Below are positions 9,044 to 18,000 of a DNA stretch of 64,000 nucleotides, one piece after another. Numbering within the stretch: position 1 is the stretch's first letter; each line of letters opens with the position of its first letter. The notes under the pieces are model-generated. The model made no database searches, was not told the origin of the DNA, and worked only from the letters and a program-made list of their open reading frames with translations. The stretch is from Bacteroidaceae bacterium (lineage in GTDB: Bacteria; Bacteroidota; Bacteroidia; Bacteroidales; Bacteroidaceae). The position numbers and the translations under genes are program-made. Location of the stretch: NCBI GenBank assembly GCA_017534535.1, contig JAFXVZ010000032.1:33713-97712 (forward strand). Reading direction: 5' to 3'.

Positions 9044-10335
9044 CGCTTACTTGTCATAATCTGAAGCACGAGACGATCTGTCTCGTTCATGCCTTGCGCC
9101 CCAATCTCAGTAAGGTTGCGGATGCTGGTGTCAATATCTTCATCAATGATACCCTCTAAACTAGTAACACAACGGTTCTCCATCGCCATTACGGCAGAGA
9201 GGACCGCTGTGGAGACACCAGTTGTTACCTTCAAGGCACAACTCGGCTTAGCTCCGTCACAAATCATACCTGTCAGATTGGCTATCATGTTCTTTACGGC
9301 GAAGGTAATCTGTTGGTATGTTCCTCCCATCAGGTAAGTGATGCCACAACTGGAACCAGTGGATGCTACCACACATCCGCAAAGTGCCGACAATCTTCCC
9401 AAACTCTGCTTGATATAGATAACGGTGAGGTGACTCAACATCAAGGCACGAATTAACTCTTCCCTGGATTTCCCTGTTTCCTCTGCATAAATCAACACAG
9501 GATTTGTGCAAGAGATACCCTGATTGCCACTACCAGAGTTACTCATCACAGGTATCATAGCCCCACCCATTCGGGCATCACAGGCACCTGAAGTATAAGC
9601 CAAAATCTTCGAAAAAATGCTACTACCCATCAATTCCTTCTCAAGAGAACCTTGTAGGATATGCCCTAATCCGTGTCCGTAATCGCCTTTGAAAGAGAAC
9701 TCTGCCGCTTGTTTGTTTAAGCGAGCTGACTCCAAGATAAAGTCAATCTCCTCCAGTGGAGCTGTCATCGCAAAATCATATACCCTTTGAAAACTCAGTT
9801 TTACATCTTCTTCCTCAGTTTCTTCCTGACAAGGCTCACGCTTGTCCATCAACACCTCACCATCATGTTCCAAATACACGAATCGGGTATGTCCACCTGC
9901 AATGATAGCCCTTGCCTCATGTCTTTCAGCTTGACATAACACCTCCACATAAAGTTTGTCGCAAATGCCCTCCTTCAAACCGATGCAAATACGTTTCCCA
10001 GCGATGAATGCCTTGCCTAGCTCAACTGCTTCTGGTGTGCAATCACGCAATACCTCCAACTGATACTCCGACTTGCCAACCAAAGCTCCCAAAGCAATGG
10101 CAATGGGCAAGCCTATCATCCCTGTGCCAGGAATACCCACACCCATAGCGTTCTTCAGGATATTGCCACTCAACATGACATCAATATGTTCAGGTTTGCA
10201 TTCCAACAACTCTGTGGCACGTGCCACACACAAAGCTACGGCCACAGGTTCCGTGCATCCGATAGCAGGGACTACTTCTCTCTGTATCAGACGGATGATT
10301 TGATTTCTCTCAGTTAAAGTAAACGGTTCACTCAT
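9040..10335 (-). CDS. L-cysteine desulfidase / UPF0597 family (serine-dehydratase alpha-like)
   Basis: A 431-residue protein of the CyuA/YhaM (UPF0597) group. The N-terminal GCTEPVAVAL and the later SNSGSGNQGISCTNPV and ALCGCVVASTGSSCG carry the conserved cysteines expected to bind an Fe-S cluster. Family members break L-cysteine to pyruvate, ammonia and sulfide in anaerobes. It is cytoplasmic with no signal peptide. A -7-like TATTTTTG lies at 10366-10359. It is divergent from aroC and convergent with slyD. It would let the cell use cysteine as carbon and nitrogen source or control its level. The assignment is by family; related enzymes may act on other amino acids. Confidence 0.82.
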   Translation of the reverse strand: MSEPFTLTERNQIIRLIQREVVPAIGCTEPVAVALCVARATELLECKPEHIDVMLSGNILKNAMGVGIPGTGMIGLPIAIALGALVGKSEYQLEVLRDCTPEAVELGKAFIAGKRICIGLKEGICDKLYVEVLCQAERHEARAIIAGGHTRFVYLEHDGEVLMDKREPCQEETEEEDVKLSFQRVYDFAMTAPLEEIDFILESARLNKQAAEFSFKGDYGHGLGHILQGSLEKELMGSSIFSKILAYTSGACDARMGGAMIPVMSNSGSGNQGISCTNPVLIYAEETGKSREELIRALMLSHLTVIYIKQSLGRLSALCGCVVASTGSSCGITYLMGGTYQQITFAVKNMIANLTGMICDGAKPSCALKVTTGVSTAVLSAVMAMENRCVTSLEGIIDEDIDTSIRNLTEIGAQGMNETDRLVLQIMTSKR

Positions 10336-10433
10336 GACATAATCTCATTTAGGTTTTGCAAAAATAAGAAAAAAATTGGTGAATGTCAGAAAAAGTACTT
10401 ACCTTTAGCTGTTCAAATGAAGATTTTTGCAAT

Positions 10434-11510
10434 ATGTTCAATACTTATGGTAATATTTTCCGACTGACAACCTTCGGAGAGTCGCATGGAGCAGGCATCG
10501 GAGGGGTAGTTGACGGCATGCCGGCTGGCATAGAGATTGATATGGATTTCATACAACAGGAGCTCAGTCGCAGAAGGCCTGGACAATCGGCTTTAACTAC
10601 CTCGCGCAAAGAACCCGACGAGGTGGAACTTCTCTCTGGTGTATTCGAAGGTAAATCAACTGGAACTCCCATTGGTTTCTTGGCACGAAACACCAATCAA
10701 CATAGTCAGGATTACGACAACCTGCGTGATGTGTTCCGCCCTTCTCACGCCGACTTCACCTATCAGATGAAATATGGTATCCGTGATCATCGAGGCGGAG
10801 GACGGTCCTCGGCTCGTGAAACCATAGCCCGCGTAGTAGGTGGTGCTTTGGCAAAGTTAGCACTGAAGCAATTGGGTGTCCACATCACAGCTTATACGCA
10901 ACAAGTAGGTAATATCTCTTTAAACAAAGGTTATACTGATTATGATTTCTCTCTGATAGAACAGAATTCCGTTAGATGCCCAGATCCGGACAAAGCTGCT
11001 GAGATGGAAACCTTAATCAAAGAAGTGAAAGCAGCAGGAGACACCATTGGCGGAGCTATCCGATGCGTCATTCAAGGTTGTCCCATTGGTTTGGGAGAAC
11101 CTGTTTTTGGCAAACTACATGCAGCTTTGGCAAGTGCAATGATGGGCATCAATGCCGCCAAAGGTTTTGAATATGGCGAGGGCTTTGGTGGAATGAATAT
11201 GCGAGGCTCTGAGCAAAATGATGTGTTCTATAATAAGAATGGTATCATCGAAACTCGCACCAACCACTCGGGTGGCATACAAGGTGGTATCAGCAACGGA
11301 CAAGACATCTGTTTCCGTGTGGCATTCAAGCCTATAGCAACTCTGCTCTTTGAGCAACCCACTGTGGATATTGCAGGAAATGAAGCTGTTGTAAAAGCCA
11401 AAGGTCGTCATGACCCTTGTGTCCTACCTCGTGCTGTGCCTATCGTTGAGGCTATGGCAGCTATGACAATTCTCGATTATTACTTACTCAATAAAACTAC
11501 CAAACTATGA
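10434..11510 (+). CDS. aroC: Chorismate synthase
   Basis: A 358-residue FMN-dependent lyase that makes chorismate from EPSP, the last step of the shikimate pathway. Signatures: [18 protein letters not shown] at the N-terminus, [19 protein letters not shown], a central [18 protein letters not shown], and [17 protein letters not shown] near the end. Length is normal for the family. ATG 10434 is chosen because it starts [13 protein letters not shown]; the 17-codon upstream extension is not family-like. It overlaps the next gene by 4 bp (ATGA), indicating co-translation. Confidence 0.96.
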   Translation: MFNTYGNIFRLTTFGESHGAGIGGVVDGMPAGIEIDMDFIQQELSRRRPGQSALTTSRKEPDEVELLSGVFEGKSTGTPIGFLARNTNQHSQDYDNLRDVFRPSHADFTYQMKYGIRDHRGGGRSSARETIARVVGGALAKLALKQLGVHITAYTQQVGNISLNKGYTDYDFSLIEQNSVRCPDPDKAAEMETLIKEVKAAGDTIGGAIRCVIQGCPIGLGEPVFGKLHAALASAMMGINAAKGFEYGEGFGGMNMRGSEQNDVFYNKNGIIETRTNHSGGIQGGISNGQDICFRVAFKPIATLLFEQPTVDIAGNEAVVKAKGRHDPCVLPRAVPIVEAMAAMTILDYYLLNKTTKL

Positions 11511-12856
11511 TTAAACAATACATCCAAGACAATGAGGCTCGTATGCTGGACGAGCTTTTCAGCTTGATTCGCATCCCCAGCATCAGTTCAGAATCGGCAC
11601 ATAAAGAAGATATGATTCTTTGTGCGGAACGATGGAAAGAGTTGCTCTTAGCAGCTGGTGCCGATAAAGCCGAGGTGATGCCTTCAGATGGCAACCCAAT
11701 GGTTTATGCCGAGAAAATGGTTGACCCCAATGCCAAAACCATCTTGATTTATGGACATTACGACGTGATGCCCGTGGAGCCATTAGACCTTTGGAAGACT
11801 GATCCTTTCGAGCCGGTTATCAAAGATGGAGTTATTTGTGCTCGTGGTGCTGACGACGATAAAGGTCAGAGCTTCATCCAAGCGAAAGCTTTTGAATATG
11901 TGGTAAAGAACGGCTTGCTGAAGCATAATGTGAAGTTCATCCTCGAGGGTGAGGAAGAGATTGGTTCCATGAGCTTGGAGCCTTTCTGCGAGAAGCACAA
12001 GGAAATGCTGAAGGCAGATATCATCTTGGTTTCTGACACCTCTATGTTGGGTAAAGACCTGCCCTCATTGACTACGGGTTTGCGAGGCTTGTCTTATTGG
12101 CAATTGGAGGTGACTGGTCCTAACCGTGACCTGCATAGTGGACACTTTGGTGGTGCCGTTGCCAATCCTATCAATGTGCTTTGCAAGCTAATAGCTCAGA
12201 TGACGGATGCTGATGGCCGTATCACCGTACCTCATTTCTACGACGATGTAGAGGAGGTGCCGGCTGAAGAGCGCGAGATGATTGCCCACATCCCATTCGA
12301 TTTGGAGAAATACAAGAAGGCCATTGATGTGGAAGAGGTTTGTGGAGAGAAGGGCTATTGCACTTTAGAGCGCAATAGTTGTCGTCCTTCTTTCGATGTG
12401 TGTGGCATTTGGGGTGGTTATACGGGCGAAGGTGCCAAGACAGTAATCCCAAGCAAGGCTTACGCCAAGATTTCCACACGCTTGGTGCCTCATCAGGATA
12501 ACGAGAAGATTGGTCAACTGATGATGGATTACCTTCAGGAGATTGCCCCTAAGAGTGTGAAAGTGAAGGTGGAATACCTGCATGGAGGCGAGAGTTATGT
12601 GTGCCCTATCTCATTGCCTGCTTACAAGGCTGCAGAAAAGGGTTTCGAAAAGGCGTTTGGCAAGAAGCCTTTGGCTGTGCGTCGTGGGGGTAGTATTCCT
12701 ATCATCGCCACGTTCGAGAAGGTGCTGGGCATCAAGACAGTCCTCATGGGCTTTGGCCTCGAGAGCAATGCCATCCATAGCCCCAACGAGAACTTCCCTC
12801 TCGAGATTTTCCGCAAGGGCATTGAAGCTGTAGTGGAGTTCCACAAGAACTTCTAA
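11507..12856 (+). CDS. M20 family dipeptidase
   Basis: A 449-residue zinc metallopeptidase of the CNDP/PepV-like M20 group. The zinc/catalytic sites are readable: GHYDVMPVE (His and Asp), [10 protein letters not shown] (bridging Asp), EGEEEIGS (general-base Glu and ligand), the DTSML segment, and a final His in SNAIHSPNE. The lid domain lies around residues 190-330 ([13 protein letters not shown]). It probably hydrolyses dipeptides in the cytoplasm; no signal peptide is seen. It overlaps aroC by 4 bp and ends at a bidirectional terminator. Confidence 0.9.
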   Translation: MIKQYIQDNEARMLDELFSLIRIPSISSESAHKEDMILCAERWKELLLAAGADKAEVMPSDGNPMVYAEKMVDPNAKTILIYGHYDVMPVEPLDLWKTDPFEPVIKDGVICARGADDDKGQSFIQAKAFEYVVKNGLLKHNVKFILEGEEEIGSMSLEPFCEKHKEMLKADIILVSDTSMLGKDLPSLTTGLRGLSYWQLEVTGPNRDLHSGHFGGAVANPINVLCKLIAQMTDADGRITVPHFYDDVEEVPAEEREMIAHIPFDLEKYKKAIDVEEVCGEKGYCTLERNSCRPSFDVCGIWGGYTGEGAKTVIPSKAYAKISTRLVPHQDNEKIGQLMMDYLQEIAPKSVKVKVEYLHGGESYVCPISLPAYKAAEKGFEKAFGKKPLAVRRGGSIPIIATFEKVLGIKTVLMGFGLESNAIHSPNENFPLEIFRKGIEAVVEFHKNF

Positions 12857-12879
12857 GTCTATGCCAAAATATGAAAAAG

Positions 12880-12904
12880 GCACTCCGAAAAGAGTGCTTT
12901 TTTT
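12880..12904. terminator. Bidirectional terminator between dipeptidase and topB
   Basis: GCACTC (12880-12885) pairs with GAGTGC (12892-12897) around CGAAAA. Seven T follow on the plus strand and a pyrimidine-rich run follows on the minus strand. It serves both convergent genes and touches the topB stop. Confidence 0.85.
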
Positions 12905-15134
12905 ATGGTTTTACTGAAAAGGGGAGGCGGAAGGTACATCCAGTTTTCCATTCTGAACAGCCATAGGCAGTTTTGCCCTTAATTATATGACCATGAGCAC
13001 ATACAGGGCAAGGCTTTCCAATGATGCTATCATCAGGAACCATTTTTTCGTTGAACGTTGACGACTGACCATTGATAGTTGGCTTAACTCCATCATTACG
13101 GACTTTACCCGCTACCTCATCCGAACTATTATTGACCTTAGTTTGCTGCACTTTAAGCTTTTGCTGGCCATTCACCTTTGCTGACTTCTTCTTTTTCTTC
13201 TCCTCTTCAGGATTCACTACAGTAATGCGACGATTCGAATTATCCGATAGTACAGCATTCACAATCTCAGTCACCATTTGCTTCAGTTCATCGAGGAACT
13301 GTCCTGCTTGGTAAGTTTTCTTTTCTATCTCACGCAACTTCTTCTCCCAAAGACCTGTGAGCTCAGCGCTCTTGAGCAGCTCCTCTCGAATGAGGCCAAT
13401 CAGTTCGATACCTGTTGGGGTAGCCACCAAAGTCTTACGTTCCTTACGAATATAATTGCGCTTGAACAACGTCTCAATGATAGCAGCTCTTGTTGATGGG
13501 CGACCAATGCCATTCTCCTTCATAGCATCTCGCAACTCATCGTTATCCACCAACTTACCAGCAGTTTCCATCGCTCTCAGCAAAGTCGCCTCCGTATAAG
13601 GCCTTGGGGGTTGCGTCCACTTTTCCTGTAGTTCAGGGAAATGAGGACCTTGCTCACCTTTCTTAAATTGAACGTTCACCGTTGACCGTTGGCCGTTATT
13701 CTCTCCTGATTCCTCATCAACATCTCCTTTAAACACCACCCGCCAACCAGGATCAAGAACTTGTCGCCCACTGGTTTTGAAGGGGATATCCTCTACCCTA
13801 CCTTCTATCGTTGTAGTACTGATCTTGCACTCTGGATAGAACACAGCTATGAAATGTCGAGCCACCAGGTCGAACACTTTCTTCTCTTGGTCAGTCAGGT
13901 TTACAGGAGGCTGACCCGTTGGGATAATGGCATGGTGGTCAGTCACTTTGGAGTTGTCGAAGACTTTCTTGCTCTTAGGTAATGGACCGTTGACCGTTGA
14001 CCGTTGACCATTGACCGTTTTGCCAACAAGAGGTTCTGTTAGGCTTTCATAGCCCTTCAAGCCTCTAAGAATATTCGGGCATTTGGGATAGATATCATCA
14101 CTCAAGAAGGTGGTATCCACACGAGGATAAGTCGTTACCTTCTTCTCATACAGACTTTGGATGAGCTTTAGCGTTTCATCGGCGCTGAAATTGAACTTCT
14201 TGTTACAATCCACCTGCAGAGAAGTCAAATCATACAAACGGGGAGGATATTCCTTACCCTGCTTCTTCGTCACATCCGTCACTTCGAAAGGCAAGTCCTT
14301 GATGCGTTCCACCAAAGCCAAACCATCTGCCTCATTAGCGATGGGTTCCATACCTGGATTATCAATTTTTGAGATATCGACAGGCTCATCGTCCTTCTTA
14401 TTCTTCTCAGCCTCCGCAATCAGTTCTTCGTCACTTTTCTTCACCACTGCATTGAACAACGTATCGCGATAGGTAGTTTTGAGCTCCCAATATTGGCGAG
14501 GCACAAAGTTCTCGATTTCCTGTTGGCGATTCACAATCAGCGCCAAAGTGGGGGTTTGCACACGTCCGATACTCAGAACCTGGCGATTCTGACCATATTT
14601 AATGGTATAAAGGCGTGTGGCGTTCATGCCTAAGAGCCAATCGCCGATGGCACGACTCAATCCTGCCTCATAGAGCGACTGATAGTCGGATGCCTCATGC
14701 AATCGGTTAAATCCCTCACGGATAGACTCTTCCGTCAGGGATGAAATCCAAAGTCTTTTTACGGGACACTTCGCCCCAGCTTTCTGCATCACCCATCGCT
14801 GTATCAGTTCTCCCTCCTGACCAGCATCACCACAGTTGATGATCATGTCGGCTTTCTGCATCAGTCCCTCAATGATGTGGAACTGCTTCTCGTATGTAGG
14901 ATTAGAGATGAGTTTGATGCCGAAGCGTGGAGGTACCATTGGCAAGGAGCCTAAGCTCCAAGATTTCCAAGCATCTGTATAATCCTGCGGTTCTTTGAGT
15001 GTACAAAGATGACCGAAGGTCCAGGTTACCTGATAACCGTTACCCTCGATATATCCGTCCTTGCGTTCCCTCGCCCCCAAGACCTGCGCTATATCCCTTG
15101 CCACCGATGGTTTTTCTGCTATGCAAACAATCAT
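12903..15134 (-). CDS. topB: DNA topoisomerase III with in-frame heptamer repeat insertions
   Basis: A 743-residue type IA topoisomerase. The TOPRIM domain opens MIVCIAEKPSVARDIAQ with the acidic NCGDAGQEGELI. The active-site tyrosine is in TTYPRVDTTFLSDD at about residue 334; SIGRVQTPTLALIVNRQ is the other conserved block. A single C-terminal zinc ribbon (CPVCAHGH, then CSEWKTGC) ends the protein. Three linkers, at about residues 372-383, 479-489 and 685-694, consist of heptanucleotide-repeat-encoded peptide (NGQRSTV type), not expected in the family. ATG 15134 is preferred over a TTG three codons upstream. It decatenates DNA during replication and recombination. Confidence 0.92.
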   Translation of the reverse strand: MIVCIAEKPSVARDIAQVLGARERKDGYIEGNGYQVTWTFGHLCTLKEPQDYTDAWKSWSLGSLPMVPPRFGIKLISNPTYEKQFHIIEGLMQKADMIINCGDAGQEGELIQRWVMQKAGAKCPVKRLWISSLTEESIREGFNRLHEASDYQSLYEAGLSRAIGDWLLGMNATRLYTIKYGQNRQVLSIGRVQTPTLALIVNRQQEIENFVPRQYWELKTTYRDTLFNAVVKKSDEELIAEAEKNKKDDEPVDISKIDNPGMEPIANEADGLALVERIKDLPFEVTDVTKKQGKEYPPRLYDLTSLQVDCNKKFNFSADETLKLIQSLYEKKVTTYPRVDTTFLSDDIYPKCPNILRGLKGYESLTEPLVGKTVNGQRSTVNGPLPKSKKVFDNSKVTDHHAIIPTGQPPVNLTDQEKKVFDLVARHFIAVFYPECKISTTTIEGRVEDIPFKTSGRQVLDPGWRVVFKGDVDEESGENNGQRSTVNVQFKKGEQGPHFPELQEKWTQPPRPYTEATLLRAMETAGKLVDNDELRDAMKENGIGRPSTRAAIIETLFKRNYIRKERKTLVATPTGIELIGLIREELLKSAELTGLWEKKLREIEKKTYQAGQFLDELKQMVTEIVNAVLSDNSNRRITVVNPEEEKKKKKSAKVNGQQKLKVQQTKVNNSSDEVAGKVRNDGVKPTINGQSSTFNEKMVPDDSIIGKPCPVCAHGHIIKGKTAYGCSEWKTGCTFRLPFSVKP
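13051..13080 (-). repeat. Heptanucleotide (GTCAAYG) repeat array in topB, C-terminal
   Basis: Degenerate units of the GTCAAYG family on the coding strand, encoding INGQSSTFN in the low-complexity C-terminal linker of topB before the zinc ribbon. Confidence 0.65.
13668..13697 (-). repeat. Heptanucleotide (GTCAAYG) repeat array in topB, middle
   Basis: About four units of the GTCAAYG repeat on the coding strand, encoding NNGQRSTVNVQ. It sits in frame between conserved blocks of topB. Confidence 0.8.
13984..14019 (-). repeat. Heptanucleotide (GTCAAYG) repeat array in topB, first
   Basis: Five near-perfect 7-base units on the coding strand. They encode VNGQRSTVNG, a seven-residue period arising from three 7-base units. 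It is the cleanest array in the window. Confidence 0.9.
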
Positions 15135-15151
15135 AAATATCAATTTGGGTG

Positions 15152-15182
15152 CAAAGATAGTGCAAGCCGAAGACAGAACAAA
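15152..15182 (-). promoter_or_regulatory. Promoter of topB
   Basis: On the minus strand TTTG (15182-15179), 19-base spacer, TATCTTTG (15159-15152). It lies 17 bases before ATG 15134. Confidence 0.8.
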
Positions 15183-15352
15183 ATAAACTGTTTATTTTTT
15201 ATGGGGAGGCGAAGCCTATCTTATCTAAAGATAGTGGAAAGAGTTAATGGAACAAATAATGGTTAGTTATTTTTATGTATAGGCGAAGCTTGTATCACCA
15301 AATAGTGCAAGCTGACTATACGCTTCTCATTCTATTCCAAGTTATTCCCTAT

Positions 15353-15553
15353 TTAATTCCCAACAGGAGCACACTCTCTTAATATACTGTTACCACCAAA
15401 TGTATATCTTCCACCTGCCACATTATCCAACTCATCGTCAGATAGTTCTTCACGCATAACCACCTGAGCATCCTTATCCACGCCCTCGATAGTGAGTTTC
15501 TTTACATTGTCGTCAATTTCAATCTGCACGATTTTTTTGTTCTTGGTTTCCAT
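15353..15553 (-). CDS. Double-glycine-leader peptide precursor, 18-residue core
   Basis: A 66-residue gene. Residues 1-48 form a leader ending EELSDDELDNVAGG, the typical form of double-glycine leaders cut by C39-peptidase exporters (PCAT type). The predicted core is RYTFGGNSILRECAPVGN, with one Cys and an internal GG. Over leader residues 11-48, 30 of 38 positions are identical to the precursor at 31333. A -7-like TATCTTTG lies at 15587-15580. No maturase or exporter is nearby. It could be a bacteriocin, a signal, or a modified peptide (RiPP); the sequence does not say which. The real start is the ATG at 15553, as METKNKK aligns with MEKSKRR of the paralogue. Confidence 0.8.
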   Translation of the reverse strand: METKNKKIVQIEIDDNVKKLTIEGVDKDAQVVMREELSDDELDNVAGGRYTFGGNSILRECAPVGN

Positions 15554-15654
15554 ATCGTTAACAATTTAATAACATTATGCAAAGATACAAAATGAATTGT
15601 TAAAAGACAGGGAAATGGTCTGTTAAATATTGTGAAGAGCCCCTGTTCAACTTG

Positions 15655-15775
15655 CTTCAAGCGAATGGCTTGATTAGTTGAAGTAATCGGGCCTTTTAGT
15701 TGAAGCAATCACTTAACTTATCGAGAGAATTTTGAAACCTACTCGGAGAGGATGGACGGTCAGGTCGGAGTTGCT
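15655..15775 (-). repeat. 100-bp dispersed element, copy B
   Basis: Relative to the minus-strand peptide gene it reads, in order, ACTCCGAC, CCATCCTCTCCGAGTA, GGCCC and then TTCAACTAATCAAGCCATTC with GCTTGAAGCAA. This is the same order and orientation as copy C upstream of the precursor at 31333. It contains an extra unit of about 45 bases between the blocks. Confidence 0.7.
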
Positions 15776-15991
15776 TAACTCACCACATAATCAACGCTAA
15801 AGAATTTTGAAATAAGACCTATAGACTTCACCTTTAACACTTAACAAACAATAATACAAGAAGATGAAAGTGTGAAGTCATTTGCTAAGACTTCACACTC
15901 AAAACTCATTAATTCACAATAATTAACCCATGAAAGTGAAATGTATGCGTCTTATTTTAAAATTCGTCGCCATTAATAATACCCGATGATA

Positions 15992-16023
15992 TTTGCATTT
16001 CTCTGCAACATCCATTATATTTG
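15992..16023 (+). promoter_or_regulatory. Promoter of the S15/CocE hydrolase
   Basis: TTTG (15992-15995), 20-base spacer, TATATTTG (16016-16023). It lies 36 bases before ATG 16060. Confidence 0.75.
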
Positions 16024-16059
16024 CACCATTATTTATTATTAGGATAATAGAGAAATGCT

Positions 16060-17946
16060 ATGAAAAGAATAGGATTAAGTATAGCGTGCTTGCTGATTTG
16101 CCTTTGCATACAAGCACAAGATGTGACTCGTGAGTGGGTGGAACAGCACTATAACAAGCGAGAGGTGATGATTCCCATGAGGGATGGCGTCAAGTTGTTT
16201 ACAGCTATCTATGAACCCAAAGACGCAACGAAGCTGACGCCTGTAATTATGCAACGAACCCCTTATCAGGCATCACCTTATGGTGCAGGCTATAGCGGCA
16301 ACCTCTGGGGCAAAATGAGGAACTATGCCCGTGAGCGTTATGTCATTGTGTTGCAGGATGTTCGTGGAAAATGGATGAGCGAGGGCGACTTCGTGGATGT
16401 GCGTCCTTTCATCGCCAACAAACAATCCAACAAGGACATTGACGAGGCAAGCGACACTTATGACACCGCTGAGTGGATTGTCAACAACGTAAAAACAAAC
16501 GGCAACATTGGCGTGTTAGGCACCTCATATCCAGGCTTCTACGCGACAATGGCTGCACTGAGCGGCCATCCTGCCATCAAAGCAGTAGCTCCTCAGGCCC
16601 CAGTAACGGATTGGTGGATGGGCGACGACTATCACCATCATGGCGTGCTGATGATTACAGACATGCTGAACTTTGTGGCTCAGTCGTTTGGCCGTCCTCG
16701 CCCTGTGCCCACCAAGACGCAAACCCGCATGAAGCCTTTCTTCCTGGACGATGAATATTCTTTCTTCCTGCGAGAGAAGACGTTAAAGAACATCACTAAG
16801 ATTGTGGGCGACAGCATCGCCTTCTGGAAAGACCTGATGGCTCATCCTAACTATGATGAATTCTGGCAGGCTCGCGATGCGCGTAGGCATATTAAAGATG
16901 TGAAGCCGGCAATCTTGTTGACAGGAGGTTTGTTTGATGCTGAGGATTGCTACGGCACCTGGGGCGTGTATAAAGCATTGAAGGCTCAGAGCCCTCAAAC
17001 GGAAACACAGTTCATCATGGGCCCCTGGTTTCATGGGGCTTGGGAAAGAGACAGAGGCAACCACTTAGGCGACATCTATTTTGGTGCCAACACCTCTGAC
17101 TATTATTTACATGAGGTGGAGTATAACTTCTTCCAGCATTACCTGAACGGCGAAGGCCCAGAGCCAGACCTCGACAACCATATTTATATGTTCATTACAG
17201 GTGCCAACGAATGGAAGAAGTTTGACCAATGGCCTCCACGAAGCAGTGAGCCGCTGAGCTTCTACCTGCAAGCGGATGGTAAACTCACCAATCAAACGCC
17301 TACTCTGACGAAGTCGTTTAGTGAATACACCTCCGACCCTAACCATCCTGTGCCCTATACCGATGCAATCAACAGCAGAAGGGCACGTGAGTATATGACT
17401 CACGACCAGCGCTTTGCAGAGCGTCGTCCTGATGTATTAACTTTCCGCACGGAGACGCTGACAGAGGATGTCACCCTAACAGGTGAGATTATGGCTGATC
17501 TGCAGGTAGCAATCAGTACAACGGACGCCGATTTTGTGGTAAAGGTAATCGATGAGTTCCCCGAAGATTTCAAATACAGCAAGGAAATCGAGGATAAATT
17601 CAATGGAGGACGACCCATCACCACTATCATGGGTAGTTACCAGATGTTGGTGAGAGGAGAGGTAATGAGAGGCAGATATCGCAACAGCTTCGAGCATCCA
17701 GAAGCCTTCAAGCCTGGACAATTGACACAAGTAAAGTTTGCCCTGCCTGACATCGCCCATTGCTTCCAGAAAGGGCATCGCATCGTGATTCAGGTGCAGA
17801 GTACCTGGTTCCCGTTGAACGACCTGAATCCACAACAATTCATCGACATCACCCAGGCTAATGAGCAGGATTTCGTGAAGTCCGACATCAAAATCTTCCA
17901 CGAAAAGGCTCATCCGTCAAAGATTACGGTGAATAGACTGAAATAA
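16060..17946 (+). CDS. Secreted CocE/NonD (S15 family) hydrolase
   Basis: A 628-residue protein with signal peptide (MKRIGLSIACLLICLCIQAQ). The N-terminal half has the alpha/beta-hydrolase fold: VLQDVRGKWMSEGDF, the nucleophile GTSYPGFYA (about residue 158), Asp in GGLFDAEDCYG and His in WFHGAWERDRG. The C-terminal half is the jelly-roll typical of X-Pro dipeptidyl-peptidases and glutaryl-acylases (VTLTGEIMADLQVAIS, GHRIVIQVQSTWFPL). Such exported enzymes act on acylated amino acids, peptides or antibiotic side chains. It has its own promoter. The gene 54 bases downstream also has one, so it is probably monocistronic. Confidence 0.88.
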   Translation: MKRIGLSIACLLICLCIQAQDVTREWVEQHYNKREVMIPMRDGVKLFTAIYEPKDATKLTPVIMQRTPYQASPYGAGYSGNLWGKMRNYARERYVIVLQDVRGKWMSEGDFVDVRPFIANKQSNKDIDEASDTYDTAEWIVNNVKTNGNIGVLGTSYPGFYATMAALSGHPAIKAVAPQAPVTDWWMGDDYHHHGVLMITDMLNFVAQSFGRPRPVPTKTQTRMKPFFLDDEYSFFLREKTLKNITKIVGDSIAFWKDLMAHPNYDEFWQARDARRHIKDVKPAILLTGGLFDAEDCYGTWGVYKALKAQSPQTETQFIMGPWFHGAWERDRGNHLGDIYFGANTSDYYLHEVEYNFFQHYLNGEGPEPDLDNHIYMFITGANEWKKFDQWPPRSSEPLSFYLQADGKLTNQTPTLTKSFSEYTSDPNHPVPYTDAINSRRAREYMTHDQRFAERRPDVLTFRTETLTEDVTLTGEIMADLQVAISTTDADFVVKVIDEFPEDFKYSKEIEDKFNGGRPITTIMGSYQMLVRGEVMRGRYRNSFEHPEAFKPGQLTQVKFALPDIAHCFQKGHRIVIQVQSTWFPLNDLNPQQFIDITQANEQDFVKSDIKIFHEKAHPSKITVNRLK

Positions 17947-17947
17947 T

Positions 17948-17978
17948 TTTGATAATTAAAAACCTTTGCTTATTTTTG
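17948..17978 (+). promoter_or_regulatory. Promoter of glycerol-1-phosphate dehydrogenase
   Basis: TTTG (17948-17951), 19-base spacer, TATTTTTG (17971-17978). It lies 22 bases before ATG 18001. Confidence 0.75.
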
Positions 17979-18000
17979 TGAGGTTGAAATAATATTTATT

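Larger units (their letters stand above)
15554..16059. other. Gene-free stretch upstream of the small peptide gene
   Basis: About 500 bases. It contains the peptide -7 motif, copy B of the dispersed element (15655-15775), A/T-rich sequence with no ORF, and the promoter for the S15 hydrolase at the right end. Confidence 0.7.

Noticed and set aside
15200-15352. Possible third peptide gene or terminator after the small precursor
   Set aside because: Only weak GGC/GCC pairs and no ORF with a GG leader could be read there.
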